Source of the DNA: Gigantopelta aegis
Lineage: Eukaryota; Mollusca; Gastropoda; Neomphalida; Peltospiridae
DNA length: 64,000 bases
Reading direction: 5' to 3'
NCBI RefSeq assembly: GCF_016097555.1
Contig: NC_054703.1
Location: 14,953,632 to 15,017,631 of the forward strand
Shown one piece after another: positions 22,283-33,740 of the stretch (the first letter of the stretch is position 1; every line of letters starts with the position of its first letter). The position numbers were made by a program, and so were the translations under genes. A model generated the notes under the pieces. The model saw nothing but the letters and a program-made list of their open reading frames with translations. It was not told where the DNA came from and searched no databases.

Positions 22283-22360
22283 AAGCAAACGACGAGCATC
22301 TAGGTCATCTTCCAGGGAAGGGCGGAGACCCAGCACTTCAAAGAGAGGGAGTATAGATAA
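22283..22360 (+). CDS. Arg/Ser-rich cytoplasmic-tail exon of the EGF-TM gene (phase 2)
   Basis: A 78-base exon follows acceptor TTGTGTTTTTCTAG and precedes donor GTATGT. In phase 2 it continues the frame from 16466 and encodes SKRRASRSSSREGRRPSTSK followed by RGSID, a basic tail with several RRxS/RxxS-like sites that kinases could phosphorylate. The next exon is not seen before the gap. A paralogous last exon at 55688-55580 on the minus strand has the same intron sequence before it and the same phase. If the donor is not used, the frame runs on into intron-like sequence, so the true C-terminus is unresolved. Confidence 0.65.
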
Positions 22361-22679
22361 GTATGTATTGGTTTTGGTGGTTTTTTTACATACATTCACT
22401 GTATTAAGAAAATTGCCATTGGTACTATTTGTTTGTTTTTTATTGTAAAACAACATAAAACATTTCTTCTTTAACATTTGGTAAATGGGGTCATTGACCG
22501 AACACAACACACCCAGTTAGAAGGTTGGGTTCATAACAGACTACATCACTTTAAGAACTATTCATCATGGGGGGGGGTCATGACGTCAGCGATTTCATCA
22601 CCTTCCATCATCCACTACTGCGCAGTTTGTCGGCCGACTTGGGTGATGCCATAGCGACATCGATATACCCTATATACCA

Positions 22680-22797
22680 GGTATTACTACTACTGATTAC
22701 ACTTAGTGACCTAAATACATTTTGAAGCCATTATTAATAGCACTCATAATATAACAACTACTACTGCTACTCCTAAAAAAACGACAATTAGTACTAG

Positions 22798-22829
<32 letters not shown>

Positions 22830-23800
22830 ATACTACTACTTATACTACTACTACTATACTACCACATACTACTACTACAGTACTACTATTACTATTACTA
22901 CTACTACTGCTATTAATACTACTACTATAACACTACTACCACTACTATAGTACTACTACAGTACCACTATTGCTACCACTACTAACACTACTATGCTACT
23001 ACTACTACTATTAACACCATTACTATACTACTACTACCACCACTACTGTAGTCCTACTACTACTACTACTACCATTACTATATTATTACTACTACCACCA
23101 ATATACAACTACTACTACTACTATAACACTACTACCACTACTATACTGCTACTGCTACTGCCACTAATACAGTACCACAACTACTACTACCACTACTAGT
23201 ACTACTACCACTTCTATAATATTACTGCTACTATCACTACTATACTACTACTGCCACTAATACAGTACCACAACTACTACTGCCACTACTAGTACTACTA
23301 CCACTTCTATAATATTACTGCTACTATCACTACTATACTACTACTGCCACTAATACAGTACCACAACTACTACTACCACTACTAGTACTACTACCACTTC
23401 TATAATATTACTGCTACTATCACTACTATACTACTACTGCCACTTCTATAATATTACTGCTACTATCACTACTATACTACTACTGCCACTTCTATAATAT
23501 TACTGCTACTATCACTACTATACTACTACTGCCACTTCTATAATATTACTGCTACTATCACTACTATACTACTGCTGCTGCTGCTATTAACACTGCTACT
23601 ATCACTACTATACTACTGCTGCTGCTGCTATTAACACTGCTACTATCACTACTATACTACTGCTGCTGCTGCTATTAACACTGCTACTATCACTACTATA
23701 CTACTATACTACTGCTGCTGCTGCTATTAACACTGCTACTATCACTACTATACTACTGCTGCTGCTGCTGCTATTAACACTGCTACTATCACTACTATAC
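22680..23800 (+). repeat. Complex TAC array with 46-bp higher-order units, runs into the gap
   Basis: CTA/ACT triplets begin near 22745. From about 23200 the array is organised into longer units such as CCACTTCTATAATATTACTG plus CTACTATCACTACTATACTA. Later units contain GCTGCTGCTGCTATTAACAC. The array is cut by the 200-N gap, so assembly probably stopped inside it. Confidence 0.9.
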
Positions 23801-24000
23801 NNNNNNNNNNNNNNNNNNNNNNNNNNNNNNNNNNNNNNNNNNNNNNNNNNNNNNNNNNNNNNNNNNNNNNNNNNNNNNNNNNNNNNNNNNNNNNNNNNNN
23901 NNNNNNNNNNNNNNNNNNNNNNNNNNNNNNNNNNNNNNNNNNNNNNNNNNNNNNNNNNNNNNNNNNNNNNNNNNNNNNNNNNNNNNNNNNNNNNNNNNNN
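23801..24000. other. Scaffold gap, 200 N
   Basis: Exactly 200 N. It separates plus-strand TM and tail exons on the left from minus-strand EGF exons on the right. Confidence 0.98.
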
Positions 24001-24220
24001 CATAAAGTTAATAATTTTGGTTTGGTTTTTTTTTTTTTTTTTTTTAGTCTGAAATTGAATATAATAATAACATTTTTCTATTAATTTGGTCACGAATTAA
24101 TCTTAATGGGACGAGAAGGAAGAGAAGAGAGAGAAGGAGAGAGAAGAAGAAGAAGAGGAAGAGAGAGAGAGAGAGGGATAGTGATACAGACAGAACACAT
24201 AGATTTGAGGACACAAATAC

Positions 24221-24329
24221 CACATTGAGTCCTGTACAGTTACCAGTAACAGTTACATAGATTCACATCCAGTATTTGCAGTTCCCACCAGGTGGGTAAA
24301 AAAATTTGACAAACTAAAGAACCAGTTAT
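24221..24329 (-). pseudogene. Degenerate EGF-like exon next to the gap
   Basis: It aligns over its length with the 93-base EGF exons at 24618 and 33038 but is 109 bases long, with several small insertions and deletions (for example an added ACCTGGTGGG region), so the frame is lost. Borders resemble the others (TGTTACAG acceptor, GTATTT donor). The flanking intron shows similar single-base indels against its paralogues. This may be low-quality contig-end sequence rather than a biological pseudo-exon. Confidence 0.6.
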
Positions 24330-24617
24330 CTGTAACACAAATATAATATGTGAAGGCCATGGAGATATTACATATGTTAGTTATTTTTCCCAGTCTGAAT
24401 TTCAAAAAAATCGATAATTCACTTTCAGTATCAATTAAAGAAGAGAGAGAGAGAGAGAGAGAGGGGGAGAGAGAAGAGAGAGAGAGGAGAGAGCGAGAGG
24501 AGAAGAGAGAGAGAGAGAGGAGAGCAGTAGTGTGCTATATGGGATGTGCAGATATATTGCATTACAGACAGAATAGAGGTAGGGAGAATGACACATAGAT
24601 TTGAGACACTAACATAC

Positions 24618-24710
24618 CACATTGAGGTCCTGTCCAGTTCCCAATACAGTTACATATATCACATCCAGTATTTGCAGTTCCACCATTTTGACAAATTAAA
24701 GAACAGTTAT
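24618..24710 (-). CDS. EGF-like exon, minus strand (phase 1-1)
   Basis: A 93-base exon with acceptor TTTGTGTTACAG (minus strand) and donor GTATGT. Phase-1 reading gives CSLICQNGGTANTGC, DICNCIGNWTGPQC: six cysteines with spacing C-x3-C-x9-C-x2-C-x-C-x8-C. It contains NCS and NWT sequons, so N-glycosylation is possible. It is nearly identical to the exons at 33038 and 33478, which indicates recent tandem duplication of an exon-plus-intron unit of roughly 400 bases. It is predicted to be extracellular, downstream of the signal-peptide exon at 33804-33741. Confidence 0.8.
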
Positions 24711-24842
24711 CTGTAACACAAATATAATTGTGAGGCATGAGTTATATGTTGTTGTTTTTTAAGTCTGAATTCAATATATTAATTACATTTTCATATTAAT
24801 TTAGTCACGATTTAATCTTAATGGACAGACACACAGACAGAG

Positions 24843-24846
24843 AAAT

Positions 24847-24922
<76 letters not shown>

Positions 24923-25016
24923 CACACAGAGAGACAGAGACAGAGAGAGAAAGAGAGAGAGAGAGAGAGTGACAGATACAGAGAGAGACAGAGAGGGAGA
25001 GATAGACAGATAGGGA
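24843..25016. repeat. (GA)n-rich microsatellite in the EGF intron
   Basis: GA repeats with CACAGA interruptions. The same kind of array sits at the equivalent intron position near 24125-24180, 24440-24525, 33255-33414 and 33993-34082. Confidence 0.95.
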
Positions 25017-25032
25017 GTAGACACTAACATAC

Positions 25033-25116
25033 CACATTGAAGTCCTGTCCAGTTTCCAATACAGTTACATGCATCACATCCAGTATTTGCAGTTCCACCA
25101 TTTTCACAAATTAAAG
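25033..25116 (-). pseudogene. EGF-like exon truncated at its acceptor side
   Basis: The donor side (GTATG) and 84 bases match the other EGF exons (LICENGGTANTGC, DACNCIGNWTGLQC). After AATTAAAG the sequence switches to ATTTAATCTTAATGGACACA, which is normally found in the intron of the same unit. The first cysteine and the acceptor are lost. The breakpoint looks like an unequal exchange between two units at a short shared TTAA-rich stretch. The exon cannot be spliced as such. Confidence 0.7.
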
Positions 25117-25199
25117 ATTTAATCTTAATGGACACACACACACACACCACAACACACACACACACACACACACACAGACAGACAGAAAAAGATAAAAAT

Positions 25200-26340
25200 A
25201 CATAGGAACGAGACACTAGCCCTTACCGAAATGACTTATATTTTTCAGTATAATTCGTTAATACTTTTCAAGTATAAGTGGATAAGGATTTTGTTTAATA
25301 ATTGAACGCGCTACGCCATTCATACAGTGTGTAAAACAGTTTTGGTGTTTATCATCGCATGAACGTAAAAAATATAATGTTCACTTCTTATAATTCCAAA
25401 TGCATTAATATTGCCATTATACAGAACTATATTAAAAAACGCAATCGAACTATATTCCACTAAGATTTACAACTGTATCAATACACAAATAAGGGAATTA
25501 CCCTTAGAAAGTTACATTCGGGTTTTTCCGTCAAATCTCTGATTCATTATAAATGATAACGCAAACAGTTGGGGTTTTTTTCTTCAAAAATATCAAACGA
25601 TAATTAATTAAGAATTTAACAATCTATATACTTAAATGGAAGATCTGTTGTAAAACGGTTAGAATATGAATTTTGAACTAATTAACATAAAGGAGAGCGT
25701 CAAATTATTTAGAAGTTATCTACTATATTAAAATTGCAGTTGTCAAAAGTTTAATTAGTGAAAAATGAATGTGAAGACTGACTTAAAAGGGATAAAGTGG
25801 TTTCAGTGTTACTTTGTGTGTGGATTCAGATGTATGGATTAAAATCCTGCAGTGCAGGCAGTCGGAGTAGTAAGTCTGTGATTGTGTGATATTATTCTCG
25901 GAAAGACAGGTCGCGTAATTGTGCACGAAGGCGTGTTTGTTTTCGCGCGTGTAGGTTGTCGATTTGGTGTTTTTGTCGAATGTGACAGAGCTGCGCTTAT
26001 GTCTCTCTTTTGATTTGTTGATCATCCTCTGCTATAACTTCTAATAGAAGCTTCGTTTTTGTGGCCTGTCTTATTCGTTATGTGTCTCAGTTCAAAACCG
26101 GAGTCTTTGAAAGCCTGAATTGTCACCTTCACTCACAATGAAATCCTCGGGGATTCCCTTGTTTACCGAAAAAGTGCAGTTTTCACGTTCATGGAAGAAA
26201 GAACGTTGGTTTTTTAAACCACGTGGTAGCATTTTAACCAATCAAGACGCCTATTACAAAACAGTAATTATAAAATGGAATTATATGCAAATGATGTATC
26301 ACTTATACCAAGAATATGTGACATATAGGTGAAGTGTTAA
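25200..26340. other. No gene recognised
   Basis: AT-rich, with an 80-codon minus-strand open frame (26025-25783) that has no recognisable domain or splice context. Confidence 0.5.
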
Positions 26341-26343
<3 letters not shown>

Positions 26344-26438
<95 letters not shown>

Positions 26439-26447
26439 GTGAAGTGT

Positions 26448-26505
<58 letters not shown>
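26344..26505 (+). repeat. (CT)n(AT)n and (GT)n microsatellites
   Basis: About 75 bases of CT pass into AT, followed after GAAGTGTAA by about 55 bases of GT. Confidence 0.95.
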
Positions 26506-26509
26506 CTTA

Positions 26510-26965
26510 TAAGTGAAGTATAAATGTACCAGAAACGGCTGTATAAGTGAAATATAAGTGATTCACCAATATTTAACAGAAAGTGTTGTATAAGTGAAGT
26601 ATAGGTGAAATATAAGTGAAGTATAAGTGATTCACGGATATGTAACAAAAACTGCTGTATAAGTGAAATATAAGTGAAGTATAAGTGCATCATCAATATT
26701 TAACAGAAATTGCTATATAATTGAAGTATAGGTGAAATATAAGTGAAGTATACGTGATTCATTGATATTTTTCAAAAAAATACTGTATAAGTGAAGTAAA
26801 AGTGAAATATAAGTGAAGTATAAGTGTTTCACTGATATTTACAAACATTACTGTATAAATGAAATATAAGTGATTCACTGATATTTTACCAAAACGCTGT
26901 ATAAATGAAGTATAAGTGATTCGCTGATATTGGACAGATACTGCTGTATAAGTGAAATATAAGTG
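26510..26965 (+). repeat. Nested tandem repeat based on TATAAGTGAA
   Basis: Units of about 60-75 bases contain GTATAAGTGAAATATAAGTG and GATTCAC(T/C)(G/A)ATATTT, themselves built from 10-base TATAAGTGAA steps. A related stretch in opposite orientation is at about 32875-33005, next to the EGF exon at 33038. Confidence 0.8.
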
Positions 26966-27100
26966 AATATCAAAGGCTGTGCTATGTTCTGTCCTGTCTG
27001 AGGAAAGATCATATAAAAGATAACTTGCTGCTTTTTTTTTTACATCCAGTAGCCAATGCTGAACTAATCAGTGCTCTGGTGGCATCATTAAACAAATGAA
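26966..27100 (+). mobile_element. SINE 3' fragment (family 1)
   Basis: It matches the 3' half of the family-1 SINE: CAAAGGCTGTGCTATGTTCT, CATATAAAAGATAACTTGCT, CATCCAGTAGCCAATG, and CTGGTGGCATCATTAAACAA. The head is missing. Confidence 0.7.
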
Positions 27101-28020
27101 GTTAGGCAGCAATCTGTCCCTGGAGACCAAATCTCAATATTATCAGGCAATTGCTGTATGAATGCCACTGAAACTATCTCCACCCACGGAAATGGACACC
27201 AATTGTGGTCAAGCTACCAACCTGTAACAAACTGTTTTGTCAAAAAAGAAGAAGAAAAAGAACATAAAAAAGAAGAGTGAAACAACAGGTTCAAAATCCA
27301 TGAATACTATGGAAATTCCCTGGAGACATTTAATTCAAATAATTGTTTTAAACGTTATTGCTCTTATGTCACCCCTATAGTATAACAGCACTTCCACACC
27401 CTATCTGTAAACTGTCGGTAAAAGATAAAAATTGAAGCACAATAGTCTTAACAAATTGATGTTTTATTCTTTCCGATGTGATCCACTAATATATCTGAAC
27501 AGTATATGCAAACAAATATTTTATAAATAATATACTAGTATATATTTATTTATTCTTGTCAGTTTAAGTTTTATAGGTTTTTTTCAAAGGAGAAGACCAG
27601 CGTTTTGAAAAGAAATTAACTGGCATGGGACAAAAAGGCTTGATACCACACCCAGTCGAATTAATATAAAACAATTTTTATAATATAAATATATAAATAC
27701 AAAATGTAAGCTAAGATATGTTGTAAATATTTTGGGCATACCGACAGTTGGGGGTGAAGCGAACAAACGGTAAACAAGTAACACAATATATAATGGTATA
27801 AATATTGCTATAAAAAAATAAATATATATATATATATATTTTTAAACAAACTACAATCATTAAACTAATATAGCACACATCAATAGGTTCTAAAAACTGA
27901 TACCAAGGAATGTATTTTTCAATTCTCCACTCATATTCAGAGTGAGCGAGCATCTGATCGAACACCAAAATTATGTTCTATCATCCCCCACTCCAAGTGT
28001 ATTTACAAATTTACAGAATA
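27101..28020. other. No gene recognised
   Basis: AT-rich sequence including an (AT)n run near 27820-27840; no feature supported. Confidence 0.5.
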
Positions 28021-28025
28021 TAACT

Positions 28026-28028
<3 letters not shown>

Positions 28029-28064
<36 letters not shown>

Positions 28065-28078
28065 ACACACATACACTG

Positions 28079-28119
<41 letters not shown>

Positions 28120-28180
28120 GTCACACACCCTGCCACACACACACACTGACACACCCACACACACACACACACACACGTAC
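28029..28180 (+). repeat. (CA)n microsatellite
   Basis: CACACA runs with TGACAC and TGCCAC interruptions. Confidence 0.95.
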
Positions 28181-28510
28181 ATACATACATATACTTATTA
28201 AAATAGACTAATAAACTGGAACGTTTAGATTCCATAGCATTCTATTGATACTGTATACGTTCATAAACGATGATTGACCTACCATTGACACGACCTCTGA
28301 CCTTGAAAAAACGTGTACATGTGGTGTGGTAAATAACACGTTGTTTTGCCATACACCCACCCCAACTGCCCAATCGGATAGTTTTGCACCACCAATCAGG
28401 TCATTTCGCAGTTTAACAATTAGAATGGGAGAGGAATGGGGGGAGGAATGAGCACTAGTTAAAGAGACTTTTTTTTTTCACAATTCTTGTATCAGTACAA
28501 ACAATTAGAA

Positions 28511-29150
28511 CGGGATATAGCCCAGTGGTAAAGCGCCTGCTCGAACTTAAGAATTAGTCTCCCCCATGGCAATTTTAAAAATTGCTGTGGTCGAAAAGGC
28601 CCACCAATGGTTTTTTGAGCCTGCTTATGGCAATTTTTTTAAAGTGACTTTTGCAGCAAATAAACCTGACTGAAATGTTATTTTGCTGTATGAAGGCATA
28701 TTTTAAAATGTGCAAATATTAAATATAATATAATGATAATTATGTACACCATTGTTGAGTTTTACCAATGGCATAAAAGTGCTATCAGTGATGCTCCCTG
28801 CCTACAGCAATTTATATCTCTGCGATGACAATTGCCGTCGGTGCCATCGTTAAGTTCGAGCTCTGATGTCGGTCTGGGATTGATCCCCGTCGGTGGACAT
28901 ATTAGGCAATTTCTGGTTCCAACCAATGCACCATGACTGGCGTATCAAAGGCTGTGATATGTGCTATCCTGTCTGTGGGATAGTGCGCATATATAAAAGA
29001 TCCCTTGCTACTAATGAATGTTTTTTTTTTAGCAGGTTTCCCCTCGAAGACTATATGTAAAAATTACCAATGTTTGACATCCAATAACCGATTATTAATA
29101 AATCAATGCGCCCCAGTGGTGTCGTTAAACAAAACAAACTTTAACTTTTT
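28511..29150 (+). mobile_element. SINE (family 1) interrupted by a TTAA-bordered insert
   Basis: The head CGGGATATAGCCCAGTGGTA begins at 28511 and its continuation GGTCTGGGATTGATCCCCGT resumes at about 28872. Between them lies about 310 bases bordered by ACTTAA and CGTTAAG. The body and tail run to GTGGTGTCGTTAAACAAAAC at 29140. Flanks GTACAAACAATTAGAA (28495) and GTATAAACAATTAAGG (29151) look like a target duplication of the whole SINE. Confidence 0.7.
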
Positions 29151-29235
29151 GTATAAACAATTAAGGTTTATTGTAGCCCAAACCAAATTTTACCTTCAAA
29201 TAATTAATTTTGTATGTACGAAAAAAAAAATGCAT
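29149..29235 (+). mobile_element. Fragment of the TTAA MITE family
   Basis: TAGCCCAAACCAAATTTTAC, TTCAAATAATTAATTTTG and TATGTACGAAAAAA align with the middle of the MITE copies at 117-498 and 4371-4818. It adjoins the SINE target duplication, so the SINE probably inserted into an old MITE copy. Confidence 0.55.
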
Positions 29236-29943
29236 GAAGTTTCGCTGGAAAGGATTACGAAATATACACATCATGTAAAAAGGTATTGTATATCTTTAAC
29301 CCTGCCAGCCTACTCTAACAAATATTTAAAAAATTTGTTGGGGATGGGAGGGGAATATTATAAGGACGACTTGCCAAACAACCAATTACCTATGCCAAAA
29401 TAATATTACCAAACAAATTATTAGGGGAGGGGGCGAACCGACAAATAGTTCGGGTGAACTGACTTGGGGCGGACTGGGTTGGGGACGAAACAGCTGGTAC
29501 CTAAAAATAATATACATTACGAAGCAAAATGAAAAAAATGACTGCTACTTGTGATACTTTAAATCAGTTTAAAAAATTTAAAAACAAAGCCTGCTGACCT
29601 ATGACGTGAAAATGGCCACGTGACCTAAATCGCCCCAAAAACCTTAATACACTAAACCTTGAAAACATCTGCACTTCTCGTGAAATTATAAGATTTTTCT
29701 GTAATAAATGCATCAATTTGGTATGTTAAAATATTTATTTTGCATTTAAATGCATTATTTTTGAAGTCAATGTCACGTGAATGTGATTTAGGTGTATTTA
29801 AATCACACAAGAACAAAATGTCTTGATCGGCCATTTTGGAAATTTTATGTGTCGTGACCTGCATGTCGATAATGCCAAACACGTTACACTCGTTCTATTG
29901 TCATCAAACACCACACAATATAAGATTAAATACAGTTAAGCAT
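29236..29943. other. No gene recognised
   Basis: Contains a G-rich stretch near 29425-29490 (repeated GGGCGAACC/GGGTGAACT-like phrases) and several TCACGTGA-like sites; nothing is assignable. Confidence 0.4.
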
Positions 29944-31033
29944 TGTCACGGGGATTCTATAATGCCCGTAACTGAATAAAACACGATTGTCCAAATATCT
30001 CTCCTAACTGTATATCTATTAGATCTCTCTGTAACAGGCAGTTCAAAACCGCTTTAGCTCGTCTAGGTATGATCAGAGATACGATCTTATATAAAGTATA
30101 TATTATATAGCACGTTTAGTTCACTAGAAAACACAACAAAAACACAATACACTTTGGAATCTGTATTAACCTACGCTGACAAATGTACTGCCGCAGTAGT
30201 TAATTAATAACAACAATAATGACAACCCAGAACTGATCACTTAATTAGTTAATCTCTAGGTGTCTAGTTTACACAATATGCTAATCACTTCACCGTGACA
30301 CAACACCCACACGTGTGATAATTGAGAAACGCTTCCAGGGGAACTTAATTAATAAAGGAATTACAGCTCTATTAATTAACCCTAACTACTCATTCAGTAA
30401 CCTTGTAACACAGAATTAATACTGGTACCTATCACAATAAAGACAATAACCTACAGTTTACCTAGGTCTTCTAGGATGACTGGCTAAGCTTTATATTACC
30501 AAATACTCGTATAATGTTAGAACAAAAAGTCTACGATTTACTTCGTCAGATGACCGAAGACACTGTCTAAAGAATATTGGTATAATACAGTATTAAAATA
30601 TTAAAAGTCACACCAATCACATCAAGGTTATACAACAGAGCAGAAATAATATATTTACCAAAGTCCAAACGGACAACATTCCCGGGAAGCCTTCCTTTTT
30701 GGTTCTCCTCGATATCTCTAAAACCCTAGCTATTTATTATAAAATCAGAATATCGCCTGGGGTACAAGGCGGTCCTCCCCCTATCATCTGATATTCCACC
30801 TCTGCCAGAGTCGGTATATTTCTCTTTGATCGCCAGACTTACTGTCGCCATTCCGCGAGCAATCCCCTGGCCATAAACAACACTACCAGAGATATTACGT
30901 AACTACTAGCCACATGGCCTCCACACCTGCTCTGGGTGTGTATTAGAAAAGCTCGAGGACCGTCGCGCAGAAGTATTACGTAACAAGTTGCCCACGTGGC
31001 TAAGTGCATTGGACTGCACACGGCCCTCTAACA
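29944..31033 (-). repeat. LTR-like sequence on the minus strand, candidate
   Basis: Read on the minus strand it starts TGTTAGAGGGCCGTGTGCAG and ends ATCCCCGTGACA, i.e. TG...CA borders. There is an AATAAATAGC motif near 30740. No second copy or convincing target duplication is seen (flanks AGCAT and CAATT differ). Tentative. Confidence 0.3.
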
Positions 31034-31410
31034 CAATTAATATCGCCACAGGCGAAAAGAAATTAAGAGCATGTTCCGTCACAAGCATGTCATCTTATAT
31101 ATTAAAAGTGTCCAGAATAAGAAAGAAAATAGTAAAATCATGTTACCTTTTTTTCTTCCAAACGTGACGAAAATAGGCTATAATAGTATACACATCGTAG
31201 GAAATCCGAAGTTCTTCATTTTCCGCCATAGCCAAGCATTCATTAATAAACTGTGATTGTTTCTGCTCAGTCAAAATGATCTCAAATCCAATTAATAGCG
31301 CAAAATACATATTTTTTGTTATAATTTATAATCAGGTCAGGTCAGGTAAAGTTTTTCACGTGCGTATATACTACGAAAGTTTCACGCACGAGGGGTGGGG
31401 ATGGTAAGTT

Positions 31411-31438
31411 TGCGGGTGGGGGGGGGGGGGGGGGGGGC
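31411..31438 (+). repeat. Poly(G) run
   Basis: Nearly uninterrupted G tract following GGTTTGCGGGT-like sequence. A similar context precedes G or C runs elsewhere in the window. Confidence 0.85.
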
Positions 31439-31699
31439 AGAATTTGGAATACAAAATTAGTGGTCGGTCAAAAACCTAAGTCCTATCTAGAATAACCTGA
31501 TGATCCTACACATGTCTCGACTGAGAAATTAAATCCAAAAGTATTTTTGAGTGCTCGGCCTGAAAGGTTTTAAGGTGATTTGAGCAATTGAACGGGCGCG
31601 AAAGTAAAGTGCGTTGGACTGTTTACAAAAAACTAAACATAAGAATTTGGAGCCGCGGCCGAAAATTTTAAAGTTCAACTAAGCTCAAAAAAGGAGGTT

Positions 31700-32431
31700 A
31701 CCTGTCCTAGGTAAGGTTGCGCTCTACGTCGGGGAGACAGGAGAGTCTCGGAATATCGGAGCCGCAGACTGCACTGATCATCTTGTGGATAGACCTGTTG
31801 TCGATCTTCGAAAACAAGATGCACTGCTTGAAGGTCTGGTCCCTCCTGTGCGTAATGACTACTCCATGTATGCCGCTGGAGACTTTGTTACGCAGTTCGT
31901 AGTGGCTGCCGTCGTCCCCGTTGAGGTATCCGCCCCTGAACGTCATCGGATCCGTCGTGTCCCCTGCATGTACGGATGTAGTTGTTGTCTGAGTCTGTTT
32001 ACGGCTAAGATCCAGTCGTCTTCCTCAGGGGGAGTGATGGGCGGTGGTGGCGGCTTCGTCTTGGCTGGCTGGGTGGTCGGTGATGTTACCTTCCGTTTCG
32101 CCGCCGCAACAACAACAGGTACCGGAGCCGACTCAACGGGAGCGGTAGGTAAAGTTAACCGCTGACCTAGAGTCTGCTTGGGAGTAGAGGTGGTCCGTCG
32201 CGGCGACGATTGATACATGGCCGTATCAAGTTGCCTGCTGGTCGCGTCCGAAGATTTCTCTGCCGGTCGCGAGCCCGTCCTCTTCCGCTGTGTCGGGGGG
32301 GGGGGGGGGGGGGGGGGCGTGGCAGAAGGAACCGCCAGGTTTGGTTCCCCCTGTGCCGTCCCCGGCGCACTTCGCCTCTTCCCACTTCCTCTTCTAGTCA
32401 TCTTGGTAGGGTACGCGTCGCCGTCATACAC
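31700..32431 (-). pseudogene. Proline-rich repeated gene of unknown family, copy 1
   Basis: From 32431 leftwards the minus frame reads 162 codons: a basic start (MTRRGSGKRRSA), a poly-Pro run translated from the C/G run at 32297, basic Ser/Thr/Pro-rich sequence (KRKVTSPTTQPAKTKPPPPP) and EEDDWILAVNRLRQQLHPYM. A one-base shift near 31950 then opens a second frame with TFRGGYLNGDDGSHYELRNK, VSSGIHGVVITHRRD and ending in PRLSCLPDVERNL. A homologous, more broken copy lies on the plus strand at 51690-52215, with the same roughly 300-base 3' flank. The region is GC-rich unlike its surroundings. I do not recognise the family; a mobile element or endogenised viral gene is possible. Confidence 0.45.
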
Positions 32432-32649
32432 CCAGGCGCGTGTGTGTGTGTGTGTGTGTGGGGGGGGGGGTTAAGTCAAGAGCGCAAGTAGCAACGTCTT
32501 GTTTCATCGTCGAAGTGTAATTTATAATCATTTTCACAAAAGACAAATTGCGCGTTTTTCCTGTTATATCTAAGCCAGTCAAATCCTAGCTATCACTGTT
32601 CAGGAACCAACCAATCATATTATCGCTTATAACCTGCGTTCGTTTCTTT

Positions 32650-32765
32650 TTATGACAAACAGGCTTATTATTAAACAATTATCATTTACTTATATACTTA
32701 TATTTTTTATGACAAACAGGCTTATTATTAAACAATTATCATTTACTTATATACTTATATATATA
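32650..32765 (+). repeat. 54-bp tandem duplication
   Basis: TTTATGACAAACAGGCTTAT followed by TATTAAACAATTATCATTTA and CTTATATACTTATAT occurs twice in a row. Confidence 0.85.
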
Positions 32766-33037
32766 TATCGTTAAAAAGTGTATGTTTTTCTCTACATGAC
32801 AGGCTTGTTTCGTGATAGAGTTGAATTGCTCTCACTCATCAGATGTAGATTTAATTACACCGTCAACGGAAAGCTGAAACTAATATTTCACTTATATTTC
32901 ACTTATAGATACAAGAACAATATCCAACTCCAGTTCACTTATACCACTGATAAACCACTTATAGGTGTAATATATGTGGAGTATCAGTGAAGTATCAGTT
33001 AACAATTCTGTTCACTTATACAAACTAACTAACATAC

Positions 33038-33130
33038 CACATTGAGTTCCTGTCCAATCCCCAATACAGTTACACGCATCACATCCAGTATTTGCAGTTC
33101 CACCATTTTGACAAATTAAAGAACAGTTAT
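33038..33130 (-). CDS. EGF-like exon, minus strand (phase 1-1)
   Basis: A 93-base exon with acceptor TTTGTGTTACAG and donor GTATGT on the minus strand. Phase-1 reading gives CSLICQNGGTANTGC then DACNCIGDWTGTQC, with the shared six-cysteine spacing. Compared with its neighbours the usual NWT sequon is DWT here, so one glycosylation site is lost. It lies 347 bases downstream of the exon at 33478-33570, a spacing similar to the other units. It is the last module before an 8-kb intron-like region filled with microsatellites and SINEs. Confidence 0.8.
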
Positions 33131-33242
33131 CTGTAACACAAATATAATTGTTAGGCATGTGTTGTGTGGTTGTTTTTTCAGTCTGAATTCAATATAATAA
33201 TTACATTTTCACATTAATTTAGTCACGATTTAATCTTAACGG

Positions 33243-33415
<173 letters not shown>

Positions 33416-33477
33416 CAGGCAGAAAGACAGACAGACAGAGACAGAGAAAAATACATAGAAACAAGACACTAACATAC

Positions 33478-33570
33478 CACATTGAGGTTCTGTCCAGTTC
33501 CCAATACAGTTACATGCATCACATCCAGTATTTGCAGTGCCACCATTTTGACAAATTAAAGAACAGTTAC
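33478..33570 (-). CDS. EGF-like exon, minus strand, first after the signal peptide
   Basis: A 93-base exon with acceptor CTGTCTTACAG and donor GTATGT. Phase-1 reading gives CSLICQNGGTANTGC then DACNCIGNWTEPQC, with NCS and NWT sequons. It lies 170 bases downstream of the donor of the signal-peptide exon (33741) and the phases match (both 1). It is therefore the best candidate for module 1 of a secreted or membrane EGF-repeat protein. Near-identity with 24618 and 33038 points to recent unit duplication or gene conversion. Confidence 0.8.
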
Positions 33571-33740
33571 CTGTAAGACAGATACAATTATTGTTAGGCA
33601 TGAGATATGCATCTTTTTAGCAGTCTGAATTGAATATAATTAAATTTCGATACTAAGAGAGTAAGGGAGTTCTCCTTATTATTAAACTTCTCCTTATTTT
33701 TTTTAAAATGGCTCTCTTTGAAAAACGTCTATACGCTCAC

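Noticed and set aside
25783..26025. 80-codon minus-strand frame
   Set aside because: No recognisable domain, no splice context and no repeated or conserved copy in the window.
28511..28560. tRNA gene
   Set aside because: Box A-like sequence only; it is the head of a SINE and cannot form a full cloverleaf.
29652..29882. 76-codon minus-strand frame
   Set aside because: AT-rich chance frame; no domain or paralogue seen.
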